A stretch of DNA of 64,000 nucleotides from Dendrocalamus latiflorus (Eukaryota; Streptophyta; Magnoliopsida; Poales; Poaceae): the NCBI GenBank assembly GCA_017311315.1, contig CM029610.1, positions 41,990,870 to 42,054,869 of the forward strand, in the 5' to 3' direction. The notes beneath the pieces are model-generated. The model ran no database searches and was not told the DNA's origin. It worked only from the letters and a program-made list of their open reading frames with translations. Within the stretch, counting starts at the first letter, position 1. The number at the start of each line of letters is the position of its first letter. The position numbers and the translations under genes were made by a program. This document shows, one piece after another, positions 1-11,000 of this stretch.

Positions 1-497
1 ATCACAGTCAGGCTAAATATCTTGAGCCATGAGAGGCTCCTTCCAAAATATCTGAACCTAATCACTCCTTCTAGAATATCTGAACCTAATCAATCAGCTT
101 GAGATTAACGCAAGCGATATTTTTTATTTTATGTTCTGGGATGAGTCAATGTGAAATGTCACATTGACAACAAATATTATGCAAAATAGATAATATTTAT
201 GAGATCCTTGGAAGTTAATAGGTAATAAATATTTTAGGAGTGATAGGTCTGAAAGTTGCTTTCTGGCAATCAATATTATTATGTTCAAGCCGTTGGAGAT
301 GCCAAGAAAAGGACTTGGCAGGTACAACCTGTTGACAAACTGCCAAAAAAGATTTCTCTCCCTTGCTATCGATGGCATCACACTTTTCTTTGAATGGACT
401 ATAGATACCACACCTTACATCCTGCTTCTCATATGCCTGTGGTCCTAATTCTCAGGTTTTACATTTCTGCTGTTCTCCGTAGACTAAAGACAGATAT

Positions 498-560
498 ATG
501 AAAACTGAGCACATGAAGCAAGGGAATTTCCAGGAGCCTTTCTTAGCTGATGATAATGAG
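498..560 (+). CDS. Putative first coding exon of NPF transporter copy 1
   Basis: An ATG at 498 (a second in-frame ATG is at 513) opens a 21-codon exon whose end reads QEPFLADDNE. It is followed by a strong donor, GAG|gtatgt, at 561. Short acidic leaders with a P-L/F-L core are typical N-termini of grass NPF proteins. The same exon and donor are conserved in copy 2 at 18834-18896. Joining it directly to the exon at 7657 is out of phase, so a small exon between them (perhaps beginning near 811) or another donor must exist. This exon is therefore an inference. Confidence 0.4.
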
Positions 561-1143
561 GTATGTACTTACTGCCACAGTACTAAGGTATCATCTATTA
601 TATGCTTCTGTAAACTGTGGTTTTACAACCAATCAGAATAAAATTGCTTGCTACTAAAAGTGAAGCATCGCCCCCTCCCTTCCAATAACTCAGGAGCTTT
701 TTATATTAGAACTGTATAATTGACTTCCTTCAAGAAAAAATGTTTGAGGACTTGATTCCTGATTAGTGCACAAATCTGAGCAAAATCTTTTGTTTTTATC
801 TGGTTCCAGGGCCCTGGCTTGATTTTGTATAGTGGCTTGCCACTGAAAGTTCAAGAGCAACATGTAAAAAGAAGATACTGCTGCAAGCCATCAACAATCA
901 TTCTGTGTGAGAACATGATTAGTTTACAAATTTATATGGTACTTACTGAACGAGCAAAAGAGTAGGATTGCTTACTGGCTGTTGTTCCACTATGAAAATA
1001 TTGAAAAGAAACTAATGCACAGGATAATTTCATGAAACATTAGAAAAAAAATGAAGGAGCAAATGGTGCTAATTGTATACTGTATCAGCTAAATAAGTTT
1101 AAGATAGAATGAAAATGTTTTCAGACAGCTCCTTAGTTAAAGT

Positions 1144-2136
1144 TGTTGAAAATATAGGCAATATTTTAATTCCAAATTTTATTAGGAGACAGAAATAATA
1201 AACTAATGATGCAAAACTCACAACTAACAGCAAGCTATTCACCATACTTCAGATTTTGCACAAGAAAACAATACAGAGACAAAGTCGAACGTGCGCACGA
1301 ACGACTTACTTGTTAGTCTGATGAAGAATAGGAAGCCGCGCAGGCTTACGAACGACTTACTTGTTAGTCTGATGAAGAATAGGAAGCCGCGCAGGCTTGA
1401 CGCAGTGCAGAACGAAGGTGTCGCAGTGCAGTGAGCGGTCGCGCAGTTGCGCTGCCCAGAAACCTTATTGCCGCCCCCGTGCAGGTCTTCACGACAGCAA
1501 AGGTCCGGAGATACCGCTCCTCTTCTTCACGGTGCACGCCGGGAAGAAGAGTCGACGAAGTTCTTGCAGCACAATACCACAGCACAAGATCGCAGAGCAG
1601 AAAGTAGAGACAGAATGGAGGTGCAAAAATTCTCTTCTTTTCCTGGACGTCTCCAGGCCCTTTTAAGGGCGCTGCTGTTACTACTCACTAGTAACTGCTG
1701 CGTTTAAACAGAATTATGCACTGGTAACTGCCTCATCAAATCACAAATTAAGCAGTGCAAATTGACTAGTAACTGCCTCATTCAACTGTTTGAATCTCAT
1801 TCAATCAGAGAGATAGTGGTGCGCGCAGAGTTTAGCAAAAATAAAGATGGACTTGGTCTGCCACGCGGCGCGCCATGTCACGACACGGTCGCGCGTCGCA
1901 AGTCACAAGTCACGCGATTTTCACGCGAAAATACGCGAGTACGCGCGCGCGCGTGCGTGCGCGTGTGTGTGACTAGACAGAGCCATCCTCATACCATCTC
2001 TTTCCATATTCAAGGAGTGGGGAGGACTCCACCTTATAAATTGGTCTTCCTCCCCCTACCTTAGCAATATGGTACTAACCATGCATGCTTTGGGATTCAC
2101 GAAAATGGGCCTCGCTCATTGGGCCATTTTCTAACA
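1144..2136 (-). repeat. 3' LTR of copia element 1
   Basis: The LTR is 993 bp, starts TGTTGAAAAT and ends CTAACA on the + strand. It appears identical to 6646-7638. It contains a 50-bp tandem duplication (units at 1298 and 1348) and a CG/TG dinucleotide tract around 1938-1970. A TATA-like box on the minus strand lies near 2033-2040. Short open frames inside the LTR are not genes. Confidence 0.96.
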
Positions 2137-2691
2137 ATCCCCCACCAATTCCAAAGCAGAATTAGAAGTCAAAGATATTGTGCTAAAGTACTGTTAATAT
2201 ACCAGTCTTTTAGTGTAAGTCCCGTACGGGTTGAACTTGCACCTAGAATGACAAGATTCATCTTCTCACAACTGATGAATGGACTATGCCTTGAATTCAT
2301 AGCTTTTTGTGATCAGATTTCACTTGAAATCTCAACTAGTACTAGGCTGCCAATGAACCACGCCTAAACGGAGCGTTATATGGTCATGCTCCCTTATCTG
2401 CTCATGAGCTTTCTAGAGAATGCCCCGTTCTCGTGAACTGCGACCACACAGTTAGGCTCAAGTAGGTGTATTCTTTCTAGGTATCCTGCAGGCTAATACC
2501 TTTTCCTTATTTGGACAACAGAATACATTAAGGTTTTATGCCAACCTTCCATACAGTCGAAAGTACATTGTTTATTAGGACATGGGTACAATAAATATGT
2601 ACTCTCTTGTTACAACATCAATTTGTTTTTCCCATTGCCTAAGTCACGGGATCTCCGATCAAGAAGGTATGGGTTACCATTGTGATGTAAC

Positions 2692-5600
2692 TTAAATGGG
2701 CCTCATTCCCATGTCCATAGATGCAACGGAAATCGCTTTCCGTGCTAACCCCTTTGTAAAAGGGTCTGCCAGATTTTTCTCAGTGTGAATATAGTTCACA
2801 GCAATCACTCCGGAGTTTCTTAGTTTTCTGACAGATTTAAGCCTACGCTTCACATGTCTAGAGGACTTCATATTATCCTTTGTACTTGTGACTTTGGCCA
2901 ACACTGTTTGATTATCACAGTACATCAGGATTGCAGGTATTGGTTTCTCAACCAATGGCAAGTCCAATAGAAGTTCTCTCAGCCATTCAGCCTCAACTGT
3001 GGCTGTATCAAGTGCTACTAGTTCTGCTTCCATGGTTGACCTCGTCAATATGGTCTGTTTGCAAGATCTCCATGAAACTGCAGCACCAGCTAAAGTGAAT
3101 ACATAACCACTTGTAGCTTTGATCTCATCCGCATCAGAGATCCAATTGGAGTCACTGTATCCTTCTAATACAGAAGGGTGTCCAGTATAATGTATTCCAA
3201 AAGATGTTGTGCCTCTCAAGTAACGCAACACTCTTTCAAGTGCCTCCCAGTGATCATCTCCTGGGTTAGAAGTAAACCGACTTAATTTGCTCACAGCAAA
3301 TGAAATGTCAGGTCTTGTGGCACCAGCTAAATACATTAGTGACCCAATAATTTGTGAATATCTTAATTGATCTTTTCCTAACCCCTGGTTCTTTCGAAGC
3401 TTAATGCTCGCATCATAGGGTGTTGGTGAAACTTTACAGTTTTCAAAACCAAACCGGCTTAATATTTTCTCAGCATAATGGGATTGATTCAAAGTAATCC
3501 CATCCTTGCTTTTGATCAATTTAATATTCAGAATAACATCTGCCTCTCCCAAGTCTTTCATATCAAAACACCGAGATAAGAAAGATTTGACCTCGTCAAT
3601 TAAGGCAGTATTTGTTCCAAATATAAGTATGTCATCTACATACAGACATAAGATAACTCCTTGACCCCCACCATAACGATAATACACACATTTATCAGCT
3701 TCATTCACAACAAAGCCAGCGGATGTTAAAGTTTTATCAAACTTTTCGTGCCATTGTTTTGGTGCTTGTTTTAGACCATACAAAGATTTCAATAATCTGC
3801 ATACTTTATTTTCCTGTCCAGAAATCACAAAACCATCCGGTTGATCCATATAGATTTCTTCCTCCAACTCTCCATTAAGGAAAGCTGTCTTCACGTCCAT
3901 TTGATGAACATGTAGACCATAGGAAGATGCTAACGCAAGGAGCACTCTGATGGTAGTTAGTCTGGCGACAGGAGAATAGGTATCAAAGAAATCTTCTCCC
4001 TCTTTCTGGGTGTAACCCTTGGCCACAAGTCTTGCCTTGTACTTCTCAATTGTTCCATCAGGCCTTAGTTTCTTTTTAAATATCCACTTACATCCTACAG
4101 GTTTACACCCGATAGGACGATCCGTGATCTCCCAAGTCCCATTAGCCATGATAGAGTCCATCTCGCTACGGACTGCCTCTTTCCAATACTCAGCATCAGG
4201 AGATGCATAAGCCTCTGAAAGAGTCTTTGGCACATCATCCACGAGGTATACAATAAAGTCGTCACCAAAGGTTTTCTCAACCTTTTGTCTCTTGCTCCTG
4301 CGAGGAGCTTCTGCGACTAGATTGTTATCCTCCTCAGGGATATCACATATTGGTTCAGAAATGGTGGGAAGTTCAGAAGTTTGATTATTCTCATTTTCAA
4401 TATTATCAGTTTGAACATTCTCTGTTCGTGAAGTACTGCCTGCTGTTTTCATAGGAAAGATATTCTCAAAGAATGAAGCATCTCTAGACTCCATTATTGT
4501 ATTAGCAATAATCTCAGGAGTTTCTGATTTAACTACTAAAAATCTATAGGCCGTGCTATTTTGTGCATATCCTAGAAAAATACAATCGACTGTTTTTGGT
4601 CCAAGTTTTCTCTTTTTCTGCAATGGTATATTGACTTTTGCCAAACACCCCCAAGTTCGCAGAAAATTAATATTAGGTTTTCTCCCCTTCCATCCCTCAT
4701 ACGGAGTAATCTCACTCTTTTTAGTGATTACTCTGTTTAGGACGAAAGTTGCTGTTAGAATAGCTTCCCCCCACCATGCCTTAGGCATACCGGCACTCTC
4801 TAACATGGCATTAACCAAGTCTGTTAGTGTCCGGTTTTTCCTCTCAGCTACCCCGTTTGATTGGGGTGAATATGGTGGAGTAAATTCATGGACTATTCCA
4901 TGCTCAGAACAGAATTGAGAGAATTCATGAGAGACATACTCTCCTCCACGATCAGACCTCAATCTTTTTATTTTCTTTTCTAGTTGGTTCTCAACCTCGG
5001 CCTTATAAGTTTTAAAGTAGTTTAAAGCTTCATCCTTAGTTTTCAGCAAATACACATAGCAGTAGCGTGTTGCATCATCAATAAAAGTTAGAAAGTATCT
5101 TTTGCCTCCTTTTGTCAATAATCCATTCATTTCACACAAATCTGAATGAATAAGATCTAAAGGTGCCAAGTTCTTTTCATCCTCTAATCCCTTAAAGGGT
5201 TTTCGAGGTTGCTTTGCTTGCACACATGACTGGCACTTTGATCTTTTGACAATTTCACATCTTGGAATTAAATCTAATCTGGACATTCTAGCAATACTAT
5301 CAAAACCAATATGACAGAAACGAGAATGCCAAATATTTGCCTCACATTTATTTGAACCAGTTGCAATATTCAAATTATAACAAGACTCTAAGATACTTAG
5401 GCGGAACAAGCCTCCGCTCTCATAGCCTTTACCAACAAATTTTCCGAACTTAGACATTACAATTTTATTTGACTCAAAAACTAGCTTATAACCATCCCTG
5501 CATAGGAGAGAACCACTAGCGAGGTTCTTCTTTATTGTAGGCGCATGCTGTACGTTCTTCAAGTGGACAATCTTCCCTGAAGTAAGCTTCAGATCCACCG

Positions 5601-6606
5601 TGCCAACACCAAGAACAGAAGCATGCGACCCGTTTCCCATTAGGACGGAGGAAGCCCCTGCTGCCTGATAAGAGGAAAACAAGGAAATATCAGAACATAC
5701 GTGAACATTAGCTCCAGTATCAACCCACCAATCAGTGGATTGACAAGCTGAAAAGACAACAGGTGAATTACCATACCCTCCTGAAGTCGAGGCCTCGCCT
5801 ATGGTCACGTTAACAGCCTTCTTCTTAGGCTGTTCACCATCTCTGATTTTGCGGAAACGACAGTCCTTCGCCATATGACCGTCTTTACCGCACACAAAGC
5901 AGGTGATGTCCTTCAAATCCTTTTTCTCAGTTTTCTTCTTAAAACTAGTTGTCTTGTTCGGTTTGTTGGATTTGTACTTCTTAGCAACAGTCTTTCTCTG
6001 TATGACATTTGCATTGTTCTGGCCAGATGTGCTAGGTGCATCTTTTGCTCTTGCTTTTTCTTCCACATCGAGGGCTGCAATGAGATCCTCAACAGAAATC
6101 TCTTCCCTCTTATGTTTCAAGCTAGTAGCAAAATCCCGCCAAGAGGCAGGGAGTTTAGCAACAATGCCCGCAGCCACAAACTTTGGAGGCAACACACAGC
6201 CCAAGTGCGCAATTTCACCAACTAGTAGCTGGAGGTCATGAGCTTGTCCGACTATGGACTTAGCCTCATCCATGCTAAAGTCGAAAAACTGCTCACATAT
6301 GTAGAGCCAGCGACCTGCCTCTGCCTCTGCATATTTGAGCTCTAGTGCATCCCACAACTCTGTGGCGGACTTGAAGTCCATGTACACATCATATAGTTGA
6401 TCTGCCAGAACAGTTAGAATGCAGCCAAGGGCAGTATTGTTCGCAGTCTCGAACTGCATGTACTGCTCAATCGTAAATGGATACTGCGGGTGGATAACCC
6501 ACCACAGTCCCAAAGACATGAGCCAAAACTTGACTCTAGTCTGCCATCTACGAAAGTTCTGACCAGAAAACCTCTCAGGTTTCATCGCATCAGAAGCATT
6601 AGCCAT
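2692..6606 (-). CDS. Copia Gag-Pol polyprotein, element 1
   Basis: A single uninterrupted frame of 1,304 aa begins at the ATG at 6606 (MANASDAMKPERF). The open frame extends further upstream into the LTR, but that part is not needed. The order is typical of Ty1/copia. A gag domain is followed by a CCHC knuckle (CFVCGKDGHMAKDC, about residue 235) and an aspartic protease (WWVDTGANVHV, about 290). The integrase follows, with a zinc-binding HSRFCH region, the D,D,E core from HSDLCEM (about 490) and SNGVAERKNR. Reverse transcriptase has KARLVAKGYTQ and YVDDILIF (about 990). RNase H runs from YSDSNW (about 1150) to the C-terminus. All catalytic motifs are present and no stop or frameshift is seen, so it may encode active enzymes. 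Confidence 0.95.
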   Translation of the reverse strand: MANASDAMKPERFSGQNFRRWQTRVKFWLMSLGLWWVIHPQYPFTIEQYMQFETANNTALGCILTVLADQLYDVYMDFKSATELWDALELKYAEAEAGRWLYICEQFFDFSMDEAKSIVGQAHDLQLLVGEIAHLGCVLPPKFVAAGIVAKLPASWRDFATSLKHKREEISVEDLIAALDVEEKARAKDAPSTSGQNNANVIQRKTVAKKYKSNKPNKTTSFKKKTEKKDLKDITCFVCGKDGHMAKDCRFRKIRDGEQPKKKAVNVTIGEASTSGGYGNSPVVFSACQSTDWWVDTGANVHVCSDISLFSSYQAAGASSVLMGNGSHASVLGVGTVDLKLTSGKIVHLKNVQHAPTIKKNLASGSLLCRDGYKLVFESNKIVMSKFGKFVGKGYESGGLFRLSILESCYNLNIATGSNKCEANIWHSRFCHIGFDSIARMSRLDLIPRCEIVKRSKCQSCVQAKQPRKPFKGLEDEKNLAPLDLIHSDLCEMNGLLTKGGKRYFLTFIDDATRYCYVYLLKTKDEALNYFKTYKAEVENQLEKKIKRLRSDRGGEYVSHEFSQFCSEHGIVHEFTPPYSPQSNGVAERKNRTLTDLVNAMLESAGMPKAWWGEAILTATFVLNRVITKKSEITPYEGWKGRKPNINFLRTWGCLAKVNIPLQKKRKLGPKTVDCIFLGYAQNSTAYRFLVVKSETPEIIANTIMESRDASFFENIFPMKTAGSTSRTENVQTDNIENENNQTSELPTISEPICDIPEEDNNLVAEAPRRSKRQKVEKTFGDDFIVYLVDDVPKTLSEAYASPDAEYWKEAVRSEMDSIMANGTWEITDRPIGCKPVGCKWIFKKKLRPDGTIEKYKARLVAKGYTQKEGEDFFDTYSPVARLTTIRVLLALASSYGLHVHQMDVKTAFLNGELEEEIYMDQPDGFVISGQENKVCRLLKSLYGLKQAPKQWHEKFDKTLTSAGFVVNEADKCVYYRYGGGQGVILCLYVDDILIFGTNTALIDEVKSFLSRCFDMKDLGEADVILNIKLIKSKDGITLNQSHYAEKILSRFGFENCKVSPTPYDASIKLRKNQGLGKDQLRYSQIIGSLMYLAGATRPDISFAVSKLSRFTSNPGDDHWEALERVLRYLRGTTSFGIHYTGHPSVLEGYSDSNWISDADEIKATSGYVFTLAGAAVSWRSCKQTILTRSTMEAELVALDTATVEAEWLRELLLDLPLVEKPIPAILMYCDNQTVLAKVTSTKDNMKSSRHVKRRLKSVRKLRNSGVIAVNYIHTEKNLADPFTKGLARKAISVASMDMGMRPI

Positions 6607-6645
6607 TTCTGTATTGCAACAAAATTCATTATAAGGTTTCTGGAA

Positions 6646-7638
6646 TGTTGAAAATATAGGCAATATTTTAATTCCAAATTTTATTAGGAGACAGAAATAA
6701 TAAACTAATGATGCAAAACTCACAACTAACAGCAAGCTATTCACCATACTTCAGATTTTGCACAAGAAAACAATACAGAGACAAAGTCGAACGTGCGCAC
6801 GAACGACTTACTTGTTAGTCTGATGAAGAATAGGAAGCCGCGCAGGCTTACGAACGACTTACTTGTTAGTCTGATGAAGAATAGGAAGCCGCGCAGGCTT
6901 GACGCAGTGCAGAACGAAGGTGTCGCAGTGCAGTGAGCGGTCGCGCAGTTGCGCTGCCCAGAAACCTTATTGCCGCCCCCGTGCAGGTCTTCACGACAGC
7001 AAAGGTCCGGAGATACCGCTCCTCTTCTTCACGGTGCACGCCGGGAAGAAGAGTCGACGAAGTTCTTGCAGCACAATACCACAGCACAAGATCGCAGAGC
7101 AGAAAGTAGAGACAGAATGGAGGTGCAAAAATTCTCTTCTTTTCCTGGACGTCTCCAGGCCCTTTTAAGGGCGCTGCTGTTACTACTCACTAGTAACTGC
7201 TGCGTTTAAACAGAATTATGCACTGGTAACTGCCTCATCAAATCACAAATTAAGCAGTGCAAATTGACTAGTAACTGCCTCATTCAACTGTTTGAATCTC
7301 ATTCAATCAGAGAGATAGTGGTGCGCGCAGAGTTTAGCAAAAATAAAGATGGACTTGGTCTGCCACGCGGCGCGCCATGTCACGACACGGTCGCGCGTCG
7401 CAAGTCACAAGTCACGCGATTTTCACGCGAAAATACGCGAGTACGCGCGCGCGCGTGCGTGCGCGTGTGTGTGACTAGACAGAGCCATCCTCATACCATC
7501 TCTTTCCATATTCAAGGAGTGGGGAGGACTCCACCTTATAAATTGGTCTTCCTCCCCCTACCTTAGCAATATGGTACTAACCATGCATGCTTTGGGATTC
7601 ACGAAAATGGGCCTCGCTCATTGGGCCATTTTCTAACA
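6646..7638 (-). repeat. 5' LTR of copia element 1
   Basis: This is the promoter-bearing LTR, since the element is read on the minus strand. On that strand a TTTATAAG box lies at about 7535-7542, downstream of the CG/TG tract in element sense-reversed order. It is the same length as the 3' LTR and differs by no base I can see. Its outer end places CTAAC (7633-7637) close to the NPF splice acceptor at 7655-7656. Confidence 0.96.
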
Positions 7639-7656
7639 AAAGTCCCTAACCTCTAG

Positions 7657-9836
7657 AATGCTTCAAGTGATGAAACTTGGATTTAACAATTCAGGCGTAA
7701 TATACATGGAAACCACTGCTTTGTATGGGATCTCTGCCAATTTAGTCGTCTATCTCCACTCTGTCCTACATGGCAACAATGCTTCAAATGCCACAACTGC
7801 CAGTACTTGGGTTGGTGTTAGCTTCCTTATGACTGTATTTGGCGCTGTTGTGGCTGATTCTTATTGGGGAAAGTACAAGACAATTCTAATTTCCCTTCTC
7901 ATACTCGTGGTGGTAAGTTATCTTTGAAGAAACTTTCCATTTTTTTATTCTAAAAGTTTTAAACAATAGAAAATGTGGTAGACCGAATTAAATCGATGGT
8001 ACTTAGGAAAAAAAGTAACCCTCTGGGGCTAATAGCAGGCTCTTTGGGGGCAGTTTCCCAACGCTAGCTCAAAAGAATTCAGAGTTAGCTGGGCTCACTG
8101 AACTAAAAAAATTCAATTAATTTGTGGGCAACAATCAGTTGCTAATGCCAATGGCCTTGGGATTAATCCTGGACATGTAGCCCCAAAGGTTTTGATGGCA
8201 TGTACTTGAGTTGCTTTTGGCATATTTTCTTGCATTAGGTTATTTTGAAATGTGTTATTTACTGAATAATAGAAGTTCCTCTTCAAAAAGTGTAAAACAC
8301 CAATTTCCAATCATTACGCAATATATCTTACTAGTGTTGAATTTTTGTCTTAAACACCCAACCAATTGAAGGGAATGGCCATCATTGCCATGTCAGCTAC
8401 CATGCCATCTTTAAGGCCTCCCCCATGTGAACTGAACTCGTGCATCTCTGCAACACCCACTCAAAAGCTTGTACTTTATTCGGGCTTATATATCTCTGCC
8501 ATTGGATGTGGCGGGGTTAAATCAACCTTGCTCACATTTGGAGCAGAACAGTTTGACAACAACAAGCAACAAGGAAAAGAGAAAGCATCTTACTTCAGTT
8601 GGTCCTATGCAATTGTCAACTTGGCTTTGTTCACTGCTGGAACTGTCCTGGTGTGGACTGAGGAGAGAATAGGCTGGGGACTTGGATATGGTATCTGTGC
8701 ATCTTTCACTGCTGTTGCTGCTATGTGCTTTGTAATGGGAGCACCTACATATAGGATCCTGTTGCCAGAGGGCAGTCCATTGACAGGTATTTTCCAAGTG
8801 TTAACTGCTTTTGCTAGCAAGGCAAAGTTGAAAGCACCCCTGGATACTAATGTACTATACGACGAGGATGTTAATACTAAACTGCATCTGGCATATGAAA
8901 GATTGGAGCATACTGATCAATTCAGGTAGTTTTTGCTGTTCTATTAGAATAACTCACATCATATTGTATTGATCTTGAAAACTAAGTTCTAGAAATCAAA
9001 TGAACCTTTCTCTCTGCCTCAGATTTTTGGACGAAGCTGCCATCATCATTGACTCCAACAAAGAAGAAATGAACATGCCATCGAAGCTTTGCACACTGAC
9101 TGAAGTTGAGAGGCTCAAGATTCTGCTCCGCTTGCTCCCTTTATGGGCCACAACCGTGGTGCACTGTGCTGGAGATGCCCAGGTGACTACCACCTTTGTT
9201 CAACAGGGGAGTCAGATGGACACCAGAATCGTAAACTCCTTCTCAGTCCCACCTGCGTCTATGGCTTCCTTCAAATTGGTCACTGTAACAGCTTGTATCC
9301 TCCTTTACGACAAAGTTGTTGTCCCAATGGGACGGAGATACTTTAACAAGACAGAAGTGTTGACGCACTTGCAACGCATGGGGATTGGGCATCTCATGAT
9401 GGCTGTGGGAATGTCAATGGCTTCCTATACCGAGGCATGTAGGTTGGAAAGGGCTAGAGCTGGCCTGTCCATGAACATCAGGTGGCAGCTTCCTCATTAC
9501 CTAACCATTGCTGTCGCGGATTCGTTCATGAGGACCAGCCAGCTCGAGTTCTTCTACAACCAGTCCCCGAAGTCAATGAGAAGCATGATAACAGCCCTGT
9601 TCTTCCTGTCAATCTCTTTTGGGCATTTCCTGAGCTCACAGATAATTACACTGGTTTCAGTTTTAACTACATCAGAAGGGAAGGTGGGCTGGATCCCTCC
9701 GGACTTAAATGACGGGCACCTTGACTACTACTACTTGGTTTTTGCTGGCATCTGCTTGACGAATTTTCTGGCCTACGTTCTGCTTGCTACGAAGTACACG
9801 CCGAAGAGAGTTACTGATGATGTCCTCCTTGGCTGA
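7657..9836 (+). CDS. NRT1/PTR family (NPF) transporter, copy 1, main exons
   Basis: This is a proton-coupled peptide/nitrate-type transporter of the major facilitator superfamily, expected in a cell membrane. Exons are 7657-7912, 8372-8925 and 9023-9836, all with GT/AG borders and compatible phases. From the ATG at 7658 they give 540 aa without a stop. Family features seen are YGISANLVVYL, ADSYWGKY, the IGCGGVKS...FGAEQFD signature in exon 3, QLEFFYNQ, and the final GWIPPDLN...HLDYYY block. The sequence looks closest to the NPF8 (peptide transporter) clade, from memory of the family. The region of the ExxER proton-coupling motif reads IYMET, so the first Glu and the Arg are absent. A 6.5-kb copia element sits 18 nt upstream of the first of these exons. 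Relative to copy 2 about 19 amino acids differ. Confidence 0.85.
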
Positions 9837-10451
9837 AGAAATGTGTTTAGTAAAAATGACATAAAACTTGAACCTCTTACGGTTCTGTTTCTTAAATTTT
9901 TCAAGCCTGTGTGATGTTTAGGCGTAAGGATGCCCTTGTACGGTGAAGAAAAGTAGCAAGCTGTCAGGTAAATTTGATCTAGTTTCGGGCATACTGTGTT
10001 GTGTAATGAAAGAGCGTGAATTCCACAAGTACTATATTAGTGTATCTGTTTGAGATCAGCCAGCGACAAGAAATACTTTCTGGTCAAAATCTCCTATCGA
10101 ATGCAACCATTGCTAATTGGTTTGCGCTCCTTCCATGGAGTGTGACGAACAATCTTCCTTGAAAACGAAAGTAATGATGAAGAAGATAACCTGGGGAGTA
10201 TGGCAGCTGCTTAGATATTTCTTTAGCTCTTCGTATTCGATTCCAGCATGCAGCGGCCAATGCACTCTACAAGAAAAGGAAACCTTTCGCTTGTGCCTAC
10301 TTTATTTTCTTCTAGTTTCCCTGTCCCCTGATGTAGTTCTTGCATGAACTTGTCCTTGTAACTGGTGGCCGTCGCAACAATCAAGTCAATCTGTGGTTGA
10401 TGGTGATGAGTACCTGATGTGGTGACTAGATGTTATCTTTTCTGAAGAGGA
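9837..10451. other. 3' flank of NPF copy 1, no gene recognised
   Basis: The first 105 bases match the 3' flank of copy 2, and homology ends near 9942. The rest is unrelated to the corresponding place in copy 2, and no coding segment is recognised. The last five bases, GAGGA (10447-10451), are the left target duplication of the next element. Confidence 0.5.
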
Positions 10452-10789
10452 TGTAGGACCGGACAGGCAACAGAGGAGTGGTTGAAGGGTGCCTAAAGAT
10501 TTTTTCTCCAAATATTCACATATTCCTTTTTCTCTAATAGCTACAAAGCTATGAAGACTAAGATATGAGGACTACATGAAAACAGAGGAACATAGATCTC
10601 CATATGACCAGATCAGAGAACGTCGTAGTTGAATTACGACCACTTGGCGAAAACGCAACGTGGTCGATTATGACCACTCGGTGGAAATACAACGTGGTCG
10701 TTAACGACTACTGGACGGATAGCACAAGACAGCCAAGTTGAATGTAATCAGTCAACAGAGAAAAGCAACATAGTCGAAATAGACAATGT

Positions 10790-11000
10790 GGTCGAAGGAT
10801 AGACAACGTGGTCAAAGTCACTGTGGTCGAAACCAACGTGGTCGTAAATAACGTGGTCGTAACCAGCGTGGTCGTAACCAACGTGGTTGTAACCAACGTG
10901 GTCGAAACCAACGTGGTCATAACGGTCGTAACCAGCATGGTCGAAACCAGCGTGGTCGAAACCAACGTGGTTGTAACGAACGTTGTCGAAGACTAACATG
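10790..11000. repeat. 15-bp tandem array (cgtggtcgtaaccaa)
   Basis: About 13 imperfect copies of a 15-base unit, cgtggtcgtaaccaa, lie inside LTR-like element A. Because 15 is a multiple of 3, frames stay open on both strands (for example repeating VVVTNV-like words), but the reading is low-complexity and not a gene. Confidence 0.8.

Larger units (their letters stand above)
1144..7638 (-). mobile_element. Intact Ty1/copia LTR retrotransposon (6,495 bp)
   Basis: Two LTRs of 993 bp (TG...CA) flank a single long pol frame on the minus strand. The target duplication AAAGT is at 1139-1143 and 7639-7643. The uninterrupted target can be read in NPF copy 2 (around 19475). The two LTRs appear identical on reading, with a constant offset of 5502, so the insertion is recent. 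A purine-rich tract (complement of atcccccacc, 2137-2146) lies next to the 3' LTR. The space between the 5' LTR and gag is only 39 nt, and no standard tRNA-Met primer site is visible in it. The insertion is antisense to the NPF gene. Confidence 0.97.
1..9942 (+). repeat. Tandem segmental duplication, copy 1 (NPF gene unit)
   Basis: Positions 1-1143 and 7644-about 9942 align nearly base for base with 18081-about 21778, covering the 5' region, all exons, the introns and the start of the 3' region. The unit may extend left of the window, since position 1 already matches 18081. The copy is interrupted by a copia element at 1144-7638. Small differences include a short internal duplication near positions 75-102 in this copy and a block of about 290 bp present only in copy 2. 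Confidence 0.9.

Noticed and set aside
828..965. Open reading starting after ttccag (GPGLILYSGLPLKV...) upstream of NPF copy 1 as a full coding exon
   Set aside because: It is conserved in copy 2, but its full length does not join in phase with the next exon and no NPF motif is certain. A 17-base micro-exon would fit the phase but cannot be shown.
1364..2064. Short open frames of 73-100 codons inside both LTRs of copia element 1
   Set aside because: They are duplicated exactly with the LTR, overlap each other on both strands and match no family.
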